Shown one piece after another: positions 26,488 to 35,716 of a stretch of 64,000 nucleotides of DNA (its first letter is position 1; the number at the start of each line of letters is the position of its first letter). The DNA is from Thalassotalea euphylliae. GTDB taxonomy: Bacteria; Pseudomonadota; Gammaproteobacteria; Enterobacterales; Alteromonadaceae. The stretch lies in the NCBI RefSeq assembly GCF_003390375.1, contig NZ_QUOT01000001.1:2852001-2916000 (forward strand), written 5' to 3'. The notes under the pieces were generated by a model. The model was not told where the DNA came from, ran no database searches, and saw nothing but the letters and a program-made list of their open reading frames with translations. Position numbers and translations under genes: made by a program.

Positions 26488-27774
26488 TTGTTTGATCGCT
26501 ATCAAGCAGGTGAGCAGGCAATACTTGTTCATGTAGACTTTCCCGACGAAAGCAGCAGAGAAGACCTACAAGAATTCAAAATGTTAGTCTCATCTGCTGG
26601 CGTTAATGCGCTATCAGTGGTTACTGGTAAGCGTAATTCGCCTCACCCGAAATATTTTGTTGGTAGCGGTAAAGCAGAAGAAATTGCTGATGCAGTAAAC
26701 CTTTATCAAGCTAACGTAGTGCTGTTTAACCATGCACTTTCACCTTCCCAAGAAAAAAATATTGAAGCTTTATGTCAGTGTCGCGTTATTGACCGGACAA
26801 CGCTTATTCTTGATATTTTTGCGCAAAGAGCCCGAACCCATGAGGGTAAGTTACAAGTTGAGCTTGCTCAACTAAGACATATCAGCACCCGCTTGATTCG
26901 TGGTTGGACTCACTTAGAGCGCCAAAAAGGTGGTATTGGTTTACGTGGTCCTGGTGAAACCCAGCTTGAAACGGATAGACGTTTATTACGTGAGCGCATG
27001 AACAATATTGGCAAGCGCCTTGAAAAAGTTGAAAAACAACGCCAGCAAGGCCGTCGCTCAAGGGTTAGAGCTGAAATTCCAACACTATCATTGGTTGGCT
27101 ATACCAATGCTGGCAAGTCCACTCTGTTCAATTTGATCACTCAAGCTAACGTATACGCTGCTGATCAATTATTTGCCACCCTTGATCCAACACTTCGAAA
27201 AATTGACATCGAAGATGTTGGGCGTGCTATTTTGGCGGATACAGTTGGTTTTATTCGCCATTTACCTCATGACTTAGTCGCTGCCTTTAAAGCAACATTA
27301 ACCGAAACCAGAGAAGCTGAACTTTTACTGCATGTTATCGATATAGCTGATGAAAGGCGCTCTGAGAACATCCATGAAGTGCAAAGTGTGCTGGATGAAA
27401 TTGAAGCGGGTGATGTTCCACAGTTATTAATTTGTAACAAAATAGATAAACTAACTGACTGTCAGCCTCGTATCGACAGAGATGAAAACGGTCAGCCAAT
27501 TAGGGTGTGGTTGTCAGCGCAAGCAAATATCGGCGTTGACTTGTTATTTGAAGCATTGGCAGAGCGCATGGGACGCCAAGTAGTCAAACACAGTCTCAAA
27601 ATCCCCCCTACTGCAGGCAAGTTGCTCGGTGCCTTGTACCAACTTAATTGTATTTCACATGAAGATTATGACGAGCAGGGTAATTGCTTAGTCGATATAA
27701 AATTGCCAGTGCGAGAGTGGAATCGGTTGATTAAACAAGACAAAGCAAGCGTGGAACGCTTTATCGAAAGTTAA
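26488..27774 (+). CDS. hflX: Ribosome-splitting GTPase HflX (TTG start)
   Basis: GTPase that rescues stalled and heat-damaged ribosomes. N-terminal HflX domain with GKRNSPHPKYFVGSGK, RARTHEGKLQVELAQL and the glycine-rich RQKGGIGLRGPGETQLE. G domain: G1 VGYTNAGKSTLF, G3 DTVGFIRHLP, G4 NKID. I place the start at TTG 26488: GGAG at 26476-26479 is spaced 8 bp from it, and the product then begins F-D-R-Y like known HflX (428 aa). A TTG at 26458 would add ten residues without a ribosome-binding site, and the nearby ATG at 26455 is out of frame. Confidence 0.93.
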   Translation: MFDRYQAGEQAILVHVDFPDESSREDLQEFKMLVSSAGVNALSVVTGKRNSPHPKYFVGSGKAEEIADAVNLYQANVVLFNHALSPSQEKNIEALCQCRVIDRTTLILDIFAQRARTHEGKLQVELAQLRHISTRLIRGWTHLERQKGGIGLRGPGETQLETDRRLLRERMNNIGKRLEKVEKQRQQGRRSRVRAEIPTLSLVGYTNAGKSTLFNLITQANVYAADQLFATLDPTLRKIDIEDVGRAILADTVGFIRHLPHDLVAAFKATLTETREAELLLHVIDIADERRSENIHEVQSVLDEIEAGDVPQLLICNKIDKLTDCQPRIDRDENGQPIRVWLSAQANIGVDLLFEALAERMGRQVVKHSLKIPPTAGKLLGALYQLNCISHEDYDEQGNCLVDIKLPVREWNRLIKQDKASVERFIES

Positions 27775-27841
27775 CAGGCTGATATATTATTGGCTTTCTT
27801 TATAATTTTAATATCAAAGTCACATTGTTGCGGAGTGCGTC

Positions 27842-28999
27842 ATGGCGTGGAATGAGCCGGGGAATAACGATAAAGATCCCTGGAAAAACAAAGGTGGTAA
27901 CAACCAAGGGCCACCAGATTTAGACGATTTATTTAAAGACTTAGGCAATAAATTCAATGGCCTGTTTGGTGGAAAATCAGGCGGTGGAGCTAGTGCTGGC
28001 GGTGCAGGTAATAACTTTTCAGGCATTGCAGTAACCTTAGCGCTAATTATTGCGTTAGTCGCTTACCTATTCACTTGTGTTTACACTATTAAAGAAGCTG
28101 AACGTGGCATTAAACTGCGTTTTGGTGAATATGTTGGTGTGGTTGAGCCAGGTTTGAGCTGGAAGTGGACCTTCATTGAAAACATCATTCCAGTGGATGT
28201 ACAAACGACTCGCGACATTCGTGCAGAAGGCTTTATGCTGACGCAGGATGAAAATGTTGTGCGTGTTGAAATGGAAATTCAATACCGCGTCATTAACCCT
28301 CGTGATTACGTGTTCAGCGTAACTAATGCTGACAACAGTTTGAGTGACGCGCTTGACAGTGCCCTTCGTTACGTTGTTGGTCACGCGAAAATGGATGACG
28401 TGTTAACCAGTGGTCGTGAAGTAGTGCGTCAGAAAGTACGTGAAGAACTTGACGGTATTATCGAGTCATACAACTTAGGTTTACTGGTGGTTGACGTTAA
28501 CTTTAAAGACGCGCGCCCACCAGAAGAAGTCAAAGAAGCATTTGATGACGCTATTGCGGCTCAAGCCGACGAAGAACGTTTTATTCAAGAAGCTGAAGCT
28601 TATGCTCGTAGTATCGAACCACGAGCGCGTGGTCGTGTGAACCGTATGGAACAAGAGGCACTTGCGTACAAAGAACAAACCGTGCTTGAAGCAGAAGGTG
28701 CCGTTGCTCGTTTTGAGAAAATTTTACCTGAATATCAGGCTGCGCCAGACGTAACTCGTCAGCGTATGTATTTGGCAAGTATGGAAAAAGTATACGGTAA
28801 TACCAGCAAGGTAATGGTTGATGTTGAAGGTGGTAATAACATGATGTACCTACCACTGGACAAAATCATGCACCAGCAAGCTGCACCAACACGTATCGTT
28901 CCGTCATCAGTAAGCAGTGTGCCTGCTAATACGGGTAAAAACTCGTCACCAACCAGCAACTCTGGTCGCAATGACCGATTCAACAGTGGGAGAAACTAA
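27842..28999 (+). CDS. hflK: HflK, FtsH-associated SPFH membrane protein
   Basis: Forms a large membrane assembly with HflC around the FtsH protease and modulates its access to membrane substrates. The N-terminus is Gly/Asn-rich and cytoplasmic, followed by a transmembrane segment (about 60-82) and a SPFH/band-7 domain beginning KEAERGIKLRFGEYV. A long helical region (about 240-320) follows, and the C-terminal tail is Ser/Asn-rich. 385 aa is normal. hflC starts 3 bp after the stop, so they are coupled. Confidence 0.95.
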   Translation: MAWNEPGNNDKDPWKNKGGNNQGPPDLDDLFKDLGNKFNGLFGGKSGGGASAGGAGNNFSGIAVTLALIIALVAYLFTCVYTIKEAERGIKLRFGEYVGVVEPGLSWKWTFIENIIPVDVQTTRDIRAEGFMLTQDENVVRVEMEIQYRVINPRDYVFSVTNADNSLSDALDSALRYVVGHAKMDDVLTSGREVVRQKVREELDGIIESYNLGLLVVDVNFKDARPPEEVKEAFDDAIAAQADEERFIQEAEAYARSIEPRARGRVNRMEQEALAYKEQTVLEAEGAVARFEKILPEYQAAPDVTRQRMYLASMEKVYGNTSKVMVDVEGGNNMMYLPLDKIMHQQAAPTRIVPSSVSSVPANTGKNSSPTSNSGRNDRFNSGRN

Positions 29000-29002
29000 G
29001 CA

Positions 29003-29887
29003 ATGAAAAACTTTATTGTGACAGCAATTGCACTACTGTTTATTTTGGTTGTGTCGTCTGTGTTCGTGGTGCCTGAAGGCCAACGTGGTATTGTTTTCCA
29101 ATTCTCAAAAATTAAGCGAGACGCTGCTACTGGCGAAATGCGTATTTACGAGCCCGGTTTACACTTCAAAATTCCATTAATTGAAAATGTTAAACGCTTA
29201 GATGCACGTATTCAAACGCTAGATGAAGCGCCAGATCGCTTTGTTACTGCTGAGAAAAAAGATTTGATGGTCGATTCATACGTGAAATGGCGTATTGTTG
29301 ACTTTTCAAGATTTTACTTACGTACTTCGGGTAGTTTTGATCAAGCCTCTATCTTATTGAAACAGAAAGTAAACAACGGCCTGCGTACTGAGTTTGGTAC
29401 TCGCACTATTCAAGAAATTGTCTCGGGTGACCGTGACGGTTTGATGGCGAAAGCGCGTGAGAGTGCTGAGAGTAGCCGTGATGACTTAGGTATTGAAGTT
29501 ATTGACGTACGTGTAAAAGCGATTAACTTACCTAATGAGGTAAGTAACTCAATCTTTGAACGTATGCGTGCTGAACGTAATGCGGTAGCTAAAGAACACC
29601 GTTCGAAAGGCCAAGAGCAGTCAGAAATCATTCGCGCTGAAATTGATGCTAAAGTCACGGTAATGTTGGCTGATGCACAGAAGAATGCTCAGCAAATTCG
29701 TGGTGATGGCGATGCGACTGCAGCAAAAGTTTACGCTGATGCATACAGCAAAGACGCAGAGTTCTACTCATTCTTCCGTAGTTTAGAAGCATACGAAAAC
29801 AGCTTTAACAATAAGAGCGATATCATGGTTGTTAAACCTGACAGTGACTTCTTCAATTACCTTAAAAACGGTAAACAAGGTAAATAA
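29003..29887 (+). CDS. hflC: HflC, FtsH-associated SPFH membrane protein
   Basis: Partner of HflK. An N-terminal signal anchor (about 4-22) leads to a SPFH domain with VPEGQRGIVFQFSKI, and DLMVDSYVKWRI and ERMRAERNAVAKEHRSKGQE are typical of HflC. The length of 294 aa is normal. A strong terminator 33 bp after the stop ends the operon. Confidence 0.95.
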   Translation: MKNFIVTAIALLFILVVSSVFVVPEGQRGIVFQFSKIKRDAATGEMRIYEPGLHFKIPLIENVKRLDARIQTLDEAPDRFVTAEKKDLMVDSYVKWRIVDFSRFYLRTSGSFDQASILLKQKVNNGLRTEFGTRTIQEIVSGDRDGLMAKARESAESSRDDLGIEVIDVRVKAINLPNEVSNSIFERMRAERNAVAKEHRSKGQEQSEIIRAEIDAKVTVMLADAQKNAQQIRGDGDATAAKVYADAYSKDAEFYSFFRSLEAYENSFNNKSDIMVVKPDSDFFNYLKNGKQGK

Positions 29888-29920
29888 CTTAGCGTTAGGC
29901 GAGTTACTTAATTTGCCTAA

Positions 29921-29948
29921 AAGGCCACATATTTTGTGGCCTTTTTTA
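29921..29948 (+). terminator. Rho-independent terminator after hflC
   Basis: AAGGCCACA (29921-29929) pairs perfectly with TGTGGCCTT (29935-29943) around a 5-base loop, and the stem runs into a six-T tract. This closes the nnr-to-hflC superoperon and isolates the following pseudopilin gene. Confidence 0.9.
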
Positions 29949-30057
29949 TTGCTTGTCGCTTATTACATCAAGAGCTTTGCTATCATCTTAATTGGGGCTT
30001 GCATACTGCAATCTCTTATTGCTTTAACCTGATTTATGTGCAAAAGGATTTGTTTAT

Positions 30058-30621
30058 ATGAGTAGTAGAATGATGGACAGTAGAGAAAGCAGTGGCTTTA
30101 CACTGATTGAGCTTATTGTTGTTATCGTTATTCTTGGCATCATTTCCGTAACGGCAATACCTCGACTTATTGATCTAACGGATGATGCAAATTTAGCGGT
30201 GATTCGCACGCTTGCGGCCAACTTTGAAAAAGCGGTGGACGATGCTCATTTGCGCTGGCAAATATCTGGTGAACCTGGGCGAATTCAAAATATGCCGGAC
30301 TTTGGTGATGGCACTTTGGATATGAGTACTAATGGCTGGCCCATTGGTATCAACAAAGGAAATGCCAATGATAATATCGGCCAAGGTAATGCCGGATGCC
30401 ATTCTCTGTGGAATTATCTATTAATTGATGGCCCGCGAGCTGATGCTGATACCTCTGAAGACTTTCAAAGTTTTCGGCATAGTGGCAATACATCTTGCTC
30501 TTTCGTCTACCGGGCGAATGGCGATACGGCAGGAAGAACCACAGCTCAGCTCGGGGTGTTGTACAATTCGATTAACGGTCAGGTCAGCGCTTGCGGGTCA
30601 CAAACTTCTATCCCATGTTGA
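30058..30621 (+). CDS. Orphan type IV pilin/pseudopilin-like protein
   Basis: A 187-residue protein with a class III signal peptide: a 13-residue polar leader ending in Gly13, then FTLIELIVVIVILGIISV with Glu at mature position 5. This is the prepilin peptidase and N-methylation site of type IV pilins, MSHA and type II secretion pseudopilins. Four cysteines lie in the C-terminal half. AAGGAT precedes the ATG. No other pilin or assembly gene is adjacent; the pilMNOPQ cluster is about 28 kb away. MSHA-like pilin is my best guess, with the role unknown. Confidence 0.8.
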   Translation: MSSRMMDSRESSGFTLIELIVVIVILGIISVTAIPRLIDLTDDANLAVIRTLAANFEKAVDDAHLRWQISGEPGRIQNMPDFGDGTLDMSTNGWPIGINKGNANDNIGQGNAGCHSLWNYLLIDGPRADADTSEDFQSFRHSGNTSCSFVYRANGDTAGRTTAQLGVLYNSINGQVSACGSQTSIPC

Positions 30622-30740
30622 GTTAACATGGCTTATCTCAACTAATTGATTGAGCTGCTTAATTGCAAAATTAGCTTAGGTATTGTGCGTACTGAGCGGC
30701 AAACCATTCCCCTTTATGCTGTAAAATTAACCAATAAAAC

Positions 30741-30769
30741 TTGGACTCAATTTTGATCTCTGGTAGAAT
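30741..30769 (+). promoter_or_regulatory. Sigma-70 promoter for purA
   Basis: TTGGAC (-35, 30741-30746) and TAGAAT (-10, 30764-30769) are separated by exactly 17 bp, about 30 bp before the purA start codon. This predicts a short leader. Confidence 0.7.
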
Positions 30770-30800
30770 CGCCGCCTAATTTTCTTACCAACATGTAATC

Positions 30801-32099
30801 ATGGGAAAAAACGTTGTAGTTCTGGGCACCCAATGGGGTGACGAGGGTAAGGGTAAAGTTGTTGACTTACTTACAGACAAAGCAAAGTACGTAGTACGTT
30901 ATCAAGGCGGCCATAACGCAGGCCACACACTAGTAATCAATGGTGAAAAAACCGTTCTTCATCTTATTCCATCTGGCGTTTTACGTGACAATGTAAAATG
31001 TTTGATTGGTAACGGTGTTGTGCTGTGTCCAAAAGCCCTGATGGCTGAAATCACCATGTTAGAAGAGCGCGGCGTACCAGTGCGTGAACGCTTACTTATC
31101 TCTGACGCATGTCCGTTAATTCTGCCTTACCATAATGCACTTGATGCAGCGCGTGAAAAAGCACGTGGTAGCAAAGCAATTGGTACAACAGGTCGCGGTA
31201 TTGGCCCTGCATACGAAGACAAAGTAGCGCGTCGTGGTTTACGTGTTGGCGATTTATTCTGTGCTGATTCTTTTGCTGCAAAATTAAAAGAAATCGTTGA
31301 GTACCATAACTTCGCATTAGTGAACTACTACAAAGCTGAGCCAGTTAGCTATGAAGATGTGCTAGCAGACGCAATGGCTGTTGCTGATGTTATTAAAGGT
31401 ATGGTTGCTGACATTGCAGAGCTTCTTGATCAAGCACGCAAAAACGGTGAGTCAATCATGTTTGAAGGTGCTCAAGGTACCTTACTTGATATTGACCACG
31501 GTACGTACCCATACGTAACGTCTTCAAATACTACTGTTGGTGGTGTTGCGACTGGTTGTGGTTTTGGTCCGCGCTACCTAGATTATGTATTAGGTATTAC
31601 CAAGGCTTATACTACGCGTGTAGGTTCTGGTCCATTCCCAACAGAATTAAACGATGAGATCGGCAACCATTTAGGTACCGTAGGCCACGAGTTTGGTGCT
31701 ACTACAGGTCGTGAGCGTCGTTGTGGTTGGTTTGATGCAGTAGCTATGCACCGCGCCGTGCAAATTAACAGTATTTCAGGCTTCTGTTTGACTAAGCTTG
31801 ACGTGCTAGATGGCTTAAAAGAGTTAAAAATCTGTACTGGCTACAAAACAGCTAATGGTGATGTGATTACTGTGCCACCTACTGCTGCAGAAGGTTATGA
31901 GCAAATTACACCAGTGTATGAATCTATGTCAGGTTGGGATGAATCAACGGTAGGTGCAACCTCTTTTGATGAGCTACCAGCAAACGCTGTTGCTTATATC
32001 AAACGTTTAGAAGAAGTAACGGGTGTACCAATTGATATCGTATCAACAGGCCCAGATCGTAACGAAACAATGATTTTGGTTAATCCATTCGACGAGTAA
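30801..32099 (+). CDS. purA: Adenylosuccinate synthetase
   Basis: Joins IMP and aspartate using GTP, the first committed step to AMP. It has the phosphate loop GTQWGDEGKGK at residues 8-18, GHNAGHT, the IMP-binding GTTGRGIGPAYEDK, FEGAQGTLLDIDHGTYPYVTSSN, and the GTP-site STGPDR near the end. 432 aa, normal. It has its own promoter and terminator. Confidence 0.97.
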   Translation: MGKNVVVLGTQWGDEGKGKVVDLLTDKAKYVVRYQGGHNAGHTLVINGEKTVLHLIPSGVLRDNVKCLIGNGVVLCPKALMAEITMLEERGVPVRERLLISDACPLILPYHNALDAAREKARGSKAIGTTGRGIGPAYEDKVARRGLRVGDLFCADSFAAKLKEIVEYHNFALVNYYKAEPVSYEDVLADAMAVADVIKGMVADIAELLDQARKNGESIMFEGAQGTLLDIDHGTYPYVTSSNTTVGGVATGCGFGPRYLDYVLGITKAYTTRVGSGPFPTELNDEIGNHLGTVGHEFGATTGRERRCGWFDAVAMHRAVQINSISGFCLTKLDVLDGLKELKICTGYKTANGDVITVPPTAAEGYEQITPVYESMSGWDESTVGATSFDELPANAVAYIKRLEEVTGVPIDIVSTGPDRNETMILVNPFDE

Positions 32100-32133
32100 T
32101 TCGTTGTCTTAAGTTTTGTTGTATAACAGTTTT

Positions 32134-32161
32134 AAAAACCAGCCTTATGGCTGGTTTTTTT
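32134..32161 (+). terminator. Rho-independent terminator after purA
   Basis: AAAAACCAGCC pairs with GGCTGGTTTTT around a TTAT loop, ending in a seven-T run. The A-run on the left arm means it could work in both directions. Confidence 0.9.
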
Positions 32162-32583
32162 GTGCTTGTGAATAGTACCTGCGAATAATGGTTTTTCGCT
32201 AAAGCCTTAACTCCTAATCTTAACCTCTCTATAAAAAGCGCACGCAACAGTTATCCAGTGCTAAGGTCACATTCAACCCGCCATTAACGGTATAGTAATC
32301 TTTGAACCGTGCATAGATTCAAGCTATGTCAAAATTTGTACAAAAAAATGAAGTTTTCTTTGCAAATTTAGCGCATTATCGAGATTTTAAGTCAAAATTT
32401 GAGTAGGCGTAGCATCATTAAATATATGACTTGTAGCAAGTTTCTTTGAAAAAATAGCCTTGTCAGCATCATCTTAATTCAAATACCATATAAACTATAA
32501 TAATAATAAACATAATAAGTATCTGATTTACAAATACAGTTATATCCATCAAGTTAACACCATGTTCATGCAAAGGAACGACG
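32162..32583. other. Non-coding region upstream of the malic enzyme gene
   Basis: Over 420 bp of AT-rich sequence after the purA terminator with no convincing gene, tRNA or repeat. A TATAAT (32496-32501) about 80 bp before the malic enzyme start could be a -10 element, but no good -35 accompanies it. AAAGGA before the ATG is a good ribosome-binding site. The long leader might be regulated, but I see no recognised riboswitch. Confidence 0.4.
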
Positions 32584-33828
32584 ATGACAGATTTAAAACA
32601 GCAGGCATTGGATTATCATGCGCTGCCAAATCCGGGCAAAATCAGTATTGCCCTGACAACTCCCGCAGAAACCAGTAAAGATCTGGCATTAGCCTATAGT
32701 CCAGGGGTCGCAGAACCCGTACGAGCAATCGCTGAAGATCCAAACAACGTTTATAAATACACAGCGAAAGGTAATACCGTAGCGGTAATCTCAAATGGTA
32801 CGGCTATTTTAGGGCTAGGCGATTTGGGGCCAATGGCATCAAAACCCGTAATGGAAGGTAAAGCATTGCTTTTTAAACGCTTTGCTGACATTGATTCGTT
32901 CGATATTGAAGTCAAGCACCATACGGTTGAAGAATTTGTTAACACTGTCGCCAATATTGCTGACTCATTTGGCGGCATAAACTTAGAAGATATCAAAGCG
33001 CCTGAGTGCTTTGAAATTGAACGGACGTTGGTTGAGCGTTGTCGAATTCCTGTTTTTCACGATGATCAACATGGTACTGCGATCGTTACTGCTGCCGGTA
33101 TGCTTAACGCTCTTGATATTCAAGGCAAAGAAATTCAAGCGGCGAATATTGTGTGTATGGGCGCAGGTGCAGCGGCAATCGCTTGTATGGAGCTATTAAT
33201 CAAATGCGGCGCGCAGCGTGAAAAAATCTATATGTTAGATCGCAAGGGTGTGATTCATACTCGTCGTGACGATTTAAACGAGTACAAAAAGCTTTTCGCT
33301 AACAACACCGACAAGCGTACATTGGAAGATGCTATCAAAGGCGCTGATGTTTTTGTCGGCGTGTCTGGGCCTGATTTATTGTCGGCTGATCATTTAGCAT
33401 TGATGGCACCTAACCCTGTCGTCTTTGCCTGTTCAAACCCAGATCCAGAAATTAAGCCGGAATTGGCTAAAACAACGCGTGATGATGTGATTATTGCTAC
33501 TGGACGTTCTGATTACCCGAACCAAGTCAACAATGTACTTTGCTTCCCGTTTATTTTCCGCGGTGCATTAGACGTGCGTGCAAAAGCCATTAACGATGAA
33601 ATGAAGGTTGCTGCGGTACATGCTATTCGCCAATTGGCGAAAGAAGAAGTGCCAGCTGAGGTGCTTAAAGCAAGCGGTGATAAGAGCTTAACTTTTGGTC
33701 GCGATTATATTATTCCTAAACCTATGGATAGTCGCCTGAAGGCAAGAGTTGCTAAAGCGGTTGCCGAAGCGGCTGTTGAGTCTGGTGTGGCGGCGCTGCC
33801 ACTGCCTGAGAACTATATGGAAAGTTAA
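32584..33828 (+). CDS. NAD(P)-dependent malic enzyme, short form
   Basis: Oxidatively decarboxylates malate to pyruvate. The family signature LAYSPGVAEPVRAI is near residue 39, with ILGLGDLGP, PVFHDDQHGTAIV (metal binding) and the Rossmann region CMGAGAAAIACMELL. At 414 aa it has only the malic enzyme domains and lacks the phosphotransacetylase-like C-terminal half of E. coli MaeB. Cofactor preference cannot be read reliably. It is monocistronic and convergent with metJ. Confidence 0.92.
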   Translation: MTDLKQQALDYHALPNPGKISIALTTPAETSKDLALAYSPGVAEPVRAIAEDPNNVYKYTAKGNTVAVISNGTAILGLGDLGPMASKPVMEGKALLFKRFADIDSFDIEVKHHTVEEFVNTVANIADSFGGINLEDIKAPECFEIERTLVERCRIPVFHDDQHGTAIVTAAGMLNALDIQGKEIQAANIVCMGAGAAAIACMELLIKCGAQREKIYMLDRKGVIHTRRDDLNEYKKLFANNTDKRTLEDAIKGADVFVGVSGPDLLSADHLALMAPNPVVFACSNPDPEIKPELAKTTRDDVIIATGRSDYPNQVNNVLCFPFIFRGALDVRAKAINDEMKVAAVHAIRQLAKEEVPAEVLKASGDKSLTFGRDYIIPKPMDSRLKARVAKAVAEAAVESGVAALPLPENYMES

Positions 33829-33860
33829 GATAGTGAATTAGCGATTGCAATAATTGCATT

Positions 33861-33887
33861 AAAAAAGGCGCAATTTGCGCCTTTTGA
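33861..33887. terminator. Bidirectional terminator between malic enzyme gene and metJ
   Basis: AAAAGGCGC (33863-33871) and GCGCCTTTT (33877-33885) form a stem with a 5-base loop, with an A-run before and a T-run in the right arm. It lies between convergent genes and gives a T-tract on each strand. Confidence 0.85.
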
Positions 33888-33919
33888 TTCGAATTTATGT
33901 GCAGCGTTTTTCGAGCGAT

Positions 33920-34252
33920 TTATTCTTCGTCATCTGCTTCGAATTCAGAAAAGTCAGTAATACCTTGTGCAATCAAGGCTTCACGAACGGCTTCTGGTAA
34001 TCGGTGTTCATTATCCTTGGCCAGATCGTTATCGTTAGGCAAAGGTTGACCAGTGAAAGCGTGCAAGAACGCTTCGCATAGCAGTTCACTATTGGTGGCG
34101 TGACGTAAGTTGTTAACTTGGCGTCTAGTGCGCTCGTCAGTTAGTACTTTGAGTACCCGAAGTGGGATAGAAACGGTGATTTTCTTTACTTGTTCGCTTT
34201 TTTTTCCATGCTCTGCGTAAGGATTAATATATTCGCCATTCCAATCAGCCAT
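33920..34252 (-). CDS. metJ: Met repressor MetJ
   Basis: Ribbon-helix-helix repressor that uses S-adenosylmethionine as co-repressor and binds tandem 8-bp met boxes. The N-terminus MADWNGEYINPYAEHGKKSE and KKITVSIPLRVLKVLTDERTRRQVNNLRHATNSE (given here as the DNA-contacting strand through helix region, residues about 24-57) match the family closely. 110 aa, with an acidic tail. It is divergent from metB, and the shared region contains met boxes, so it represses both. Confidence 0.96.
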   Translation of the reverse strand: MADWNGEYINPYAEHGKKSEQVKKITVSIPLRVLKVLTDERTRRQVNNLRHATNSELLCEAFLHAFTGQPLPNDNDLAKDNEHRLPEAVREALIAQGITDFSEFEADDEE

Positions 34253-34378
34253 TTAAGTACCTCATACATTGTTATTAGTTGGGTGATGGTCAGCGTTTTG
34301 TAATGCGCTGTAATGTCTTTTTGATGCAACCCAGATATTAACGTTAAATTGTACTAGGTGGCATATTTCAGTCAACCT

Positions 34379-34410
34379 ATATGTGTAGAAGTTTAGATGT
34401 CTAAAACTTC
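34379..34410. promoter_or_regulatory. MetJ operator, first met-box array
   Basis: Contiguous 8-bp units in register with AGATGTCT (34395-34402, 7 of 8 to the AGACGTCT consensus): ATATGTGT and AGAAGTTT before it and a weaker AAAACTTC after. MetJ binds cooperatively to such tandem boxes. It lies about 130 bp upstream of the metJ start and 130-160 bp upstream of metB. Confidence 0.7.
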
Positions 34411-34426
34411 TTGACCACAAAATTTA

Positions 34427-34458
34427 AAACGGATAGATTTATAGACGTCTAAACATCC
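34427..34458. promoter_or_regulatory. MetJ operator, second met-box array
   Basis: A perfect consensus met box, AGACGTCT (34443-34450), is flanked in 8-bp register by AAACGGAT, AGATTTAT and AAACATCC, each about 5 of 8. Placed 82-113 bp before the metB start, it probably controls the metBLF transcript. Confidence 0.8.
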
Positions 34459-34539
34459 ATTTGATGGCTTGCTCACTTTTAGCACTCAAAATCTAAATTG
34501 AATAAGCTAGCTAAACTCAGTAATTACTAGGTGAATAGT

Positions 34540-35700
34540 ATGACTAAGCAAAAAACCGCTACTATCGCAGCACGCGCCGGTATTAACAGCGATAAACATC
34601 ACGGTGCTGTGGTGGCGCCTATTCACCTATCAAGTACGTATTCACTCAAGGGTTTTAACGAAAAGCGTGATTTTGATTACTCGCGCACAGGTAACCCAAC
34701 CAGAGCGACTTTTGGTAAGGCTATTGCTGACCTTGAGGGTGGTGCTCTAGGTATTGTCACGGGCACAGGCATGGCAGCGGTTCACTTGATTTGTCAGCTG
34801 CTGTCAGTCGGCGATAAAGTTGTTATTCCACACGATTGTTACGGCGGTAGCTATCGCCTGTTTGTGCACTTGGCAAAACGTGGCCAATTCGATGTGATTG
34901 TTGTTGATCAAAGCGACGAACAGGCACTCAATGAAGCGCTTGCACAACAGCCTAAATTGGTACTGATTGAAACGCCAAGCAACCCGTTATTGCGCTTAGT
35001 TGATATTGAAAAAATCGCTGCTGCAAGTAAAGCCGTTGGCGCTCTTGTTGCAGTTGACAACACTTTCCTATCGCCAGTTCTGCAGCAACCATTATCACTG
35101 GGTGCTGATATTGTTTTCCACTCTACGACGAAATACATCAACGGTCATAGCGATGTGGTTGGCGGCGTTTTAGTTACTAAAGAACAAGCACTCGGTGAGG
35201 AGCTTGCATGGTGGGCAAACTGTATTGGAATTACTGGCCCAGCCTTTGATAGCTTCTTAGCATTACGTGGCTTGAAGACCTTACCGCTTAGAATGGCTGC
35301 ACATCAAGAAAATGCTAATCAAGTTGCTAGTTTCTTGGCAAATCACCCAGCAGTTGAACAAGTGTACTTCCCTGGTTTGGCAGACCACCCCCAGCATGAG
35401 TTGGCAACACGTCAGCAAAAAGACTTTGGTGCGATGTTAAGCTTTGAAGTGAAAGGTGGTGAGCCAGCAGTGCGAGCGTTATTTGATAATCTGCCGCTAT
35501 TCACGCTTGCACAATCTTTGGGTGGGGTAGAAAGTTTGATCAGTCACCCATCTACGATGACGCATGCGGGAATGGACATCGAAGCACAAAAAGCGGCGGG
35601 GATTAGTCAATCATTAGTGCGCTTGTCAGTTGGCATTGAAGATATCAGCGATATTCTAGCCGATCTTGACGCTGGCCTTGCCGCTAGTCAGCAAGCTTAA
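34540..35700 (+). CDS. metB: Cystathionine gamma-synthase
   Basis: PLP enzyme that condenses an activated homoserine with cysteine to form cystathionine. Signatures: HLSSTYSLKGF, DYSRTGNPTR, PHDCYGGSYRLF, VAVDNTFLSP and the PLP-lysine region HSTTKYINGHSDVVGG (Lys near 195), then ESLISHPSTMTHAGM. I start at ATG 34540, because AGGTGA just upstream is its ribosome-binding site; a GTG at 34531 would use that same sequence as coding. 386 aa. First gene of a metB-metL-metF operon under MetJ boxes. Confidence 0.95.
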   Translation: MTKQKTATIAARAGINSDKHHGAVVAPIHLSSTYSLKGFNEKRDFDYSRTGNPTRATFGKAIADLEGGALGIVTGTGMAAVHLICQLLSVGDKVVIPHDCYGGSYRLFVHLAKRGQFDVIVVDQSDEQALNEALAQQPKLVLIETPSNPLLRLVDIEKIAAASKAVGALVAVDNTFLSPVLQQPLSLGADIVFHSTTKYINGHSDVVGGVLVTKEQALGEELAWWANCIGITGPAFDSFLALRGLKTLPLRMAAHQENANQVASFLANHPAVEQVYFPGLADHPQHELATRQQKDFGAMLSFEVKGGEPAVRALFDNLPLFTLAQSLGGVESLISHPSTMTHAGMDIEAQKAAGISQSLVRLSVGIEDISDILADLDAGLAASQQA

Positions 35701-35716
35701 CTTTGGGCGTATTAAC

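Noticed and set aside
27801..27806. TATAAT upstream of hflK
   Set aside because: No -35 at a workable distance; hflK is probably read from the upstream operon, so I did not call a promoter.
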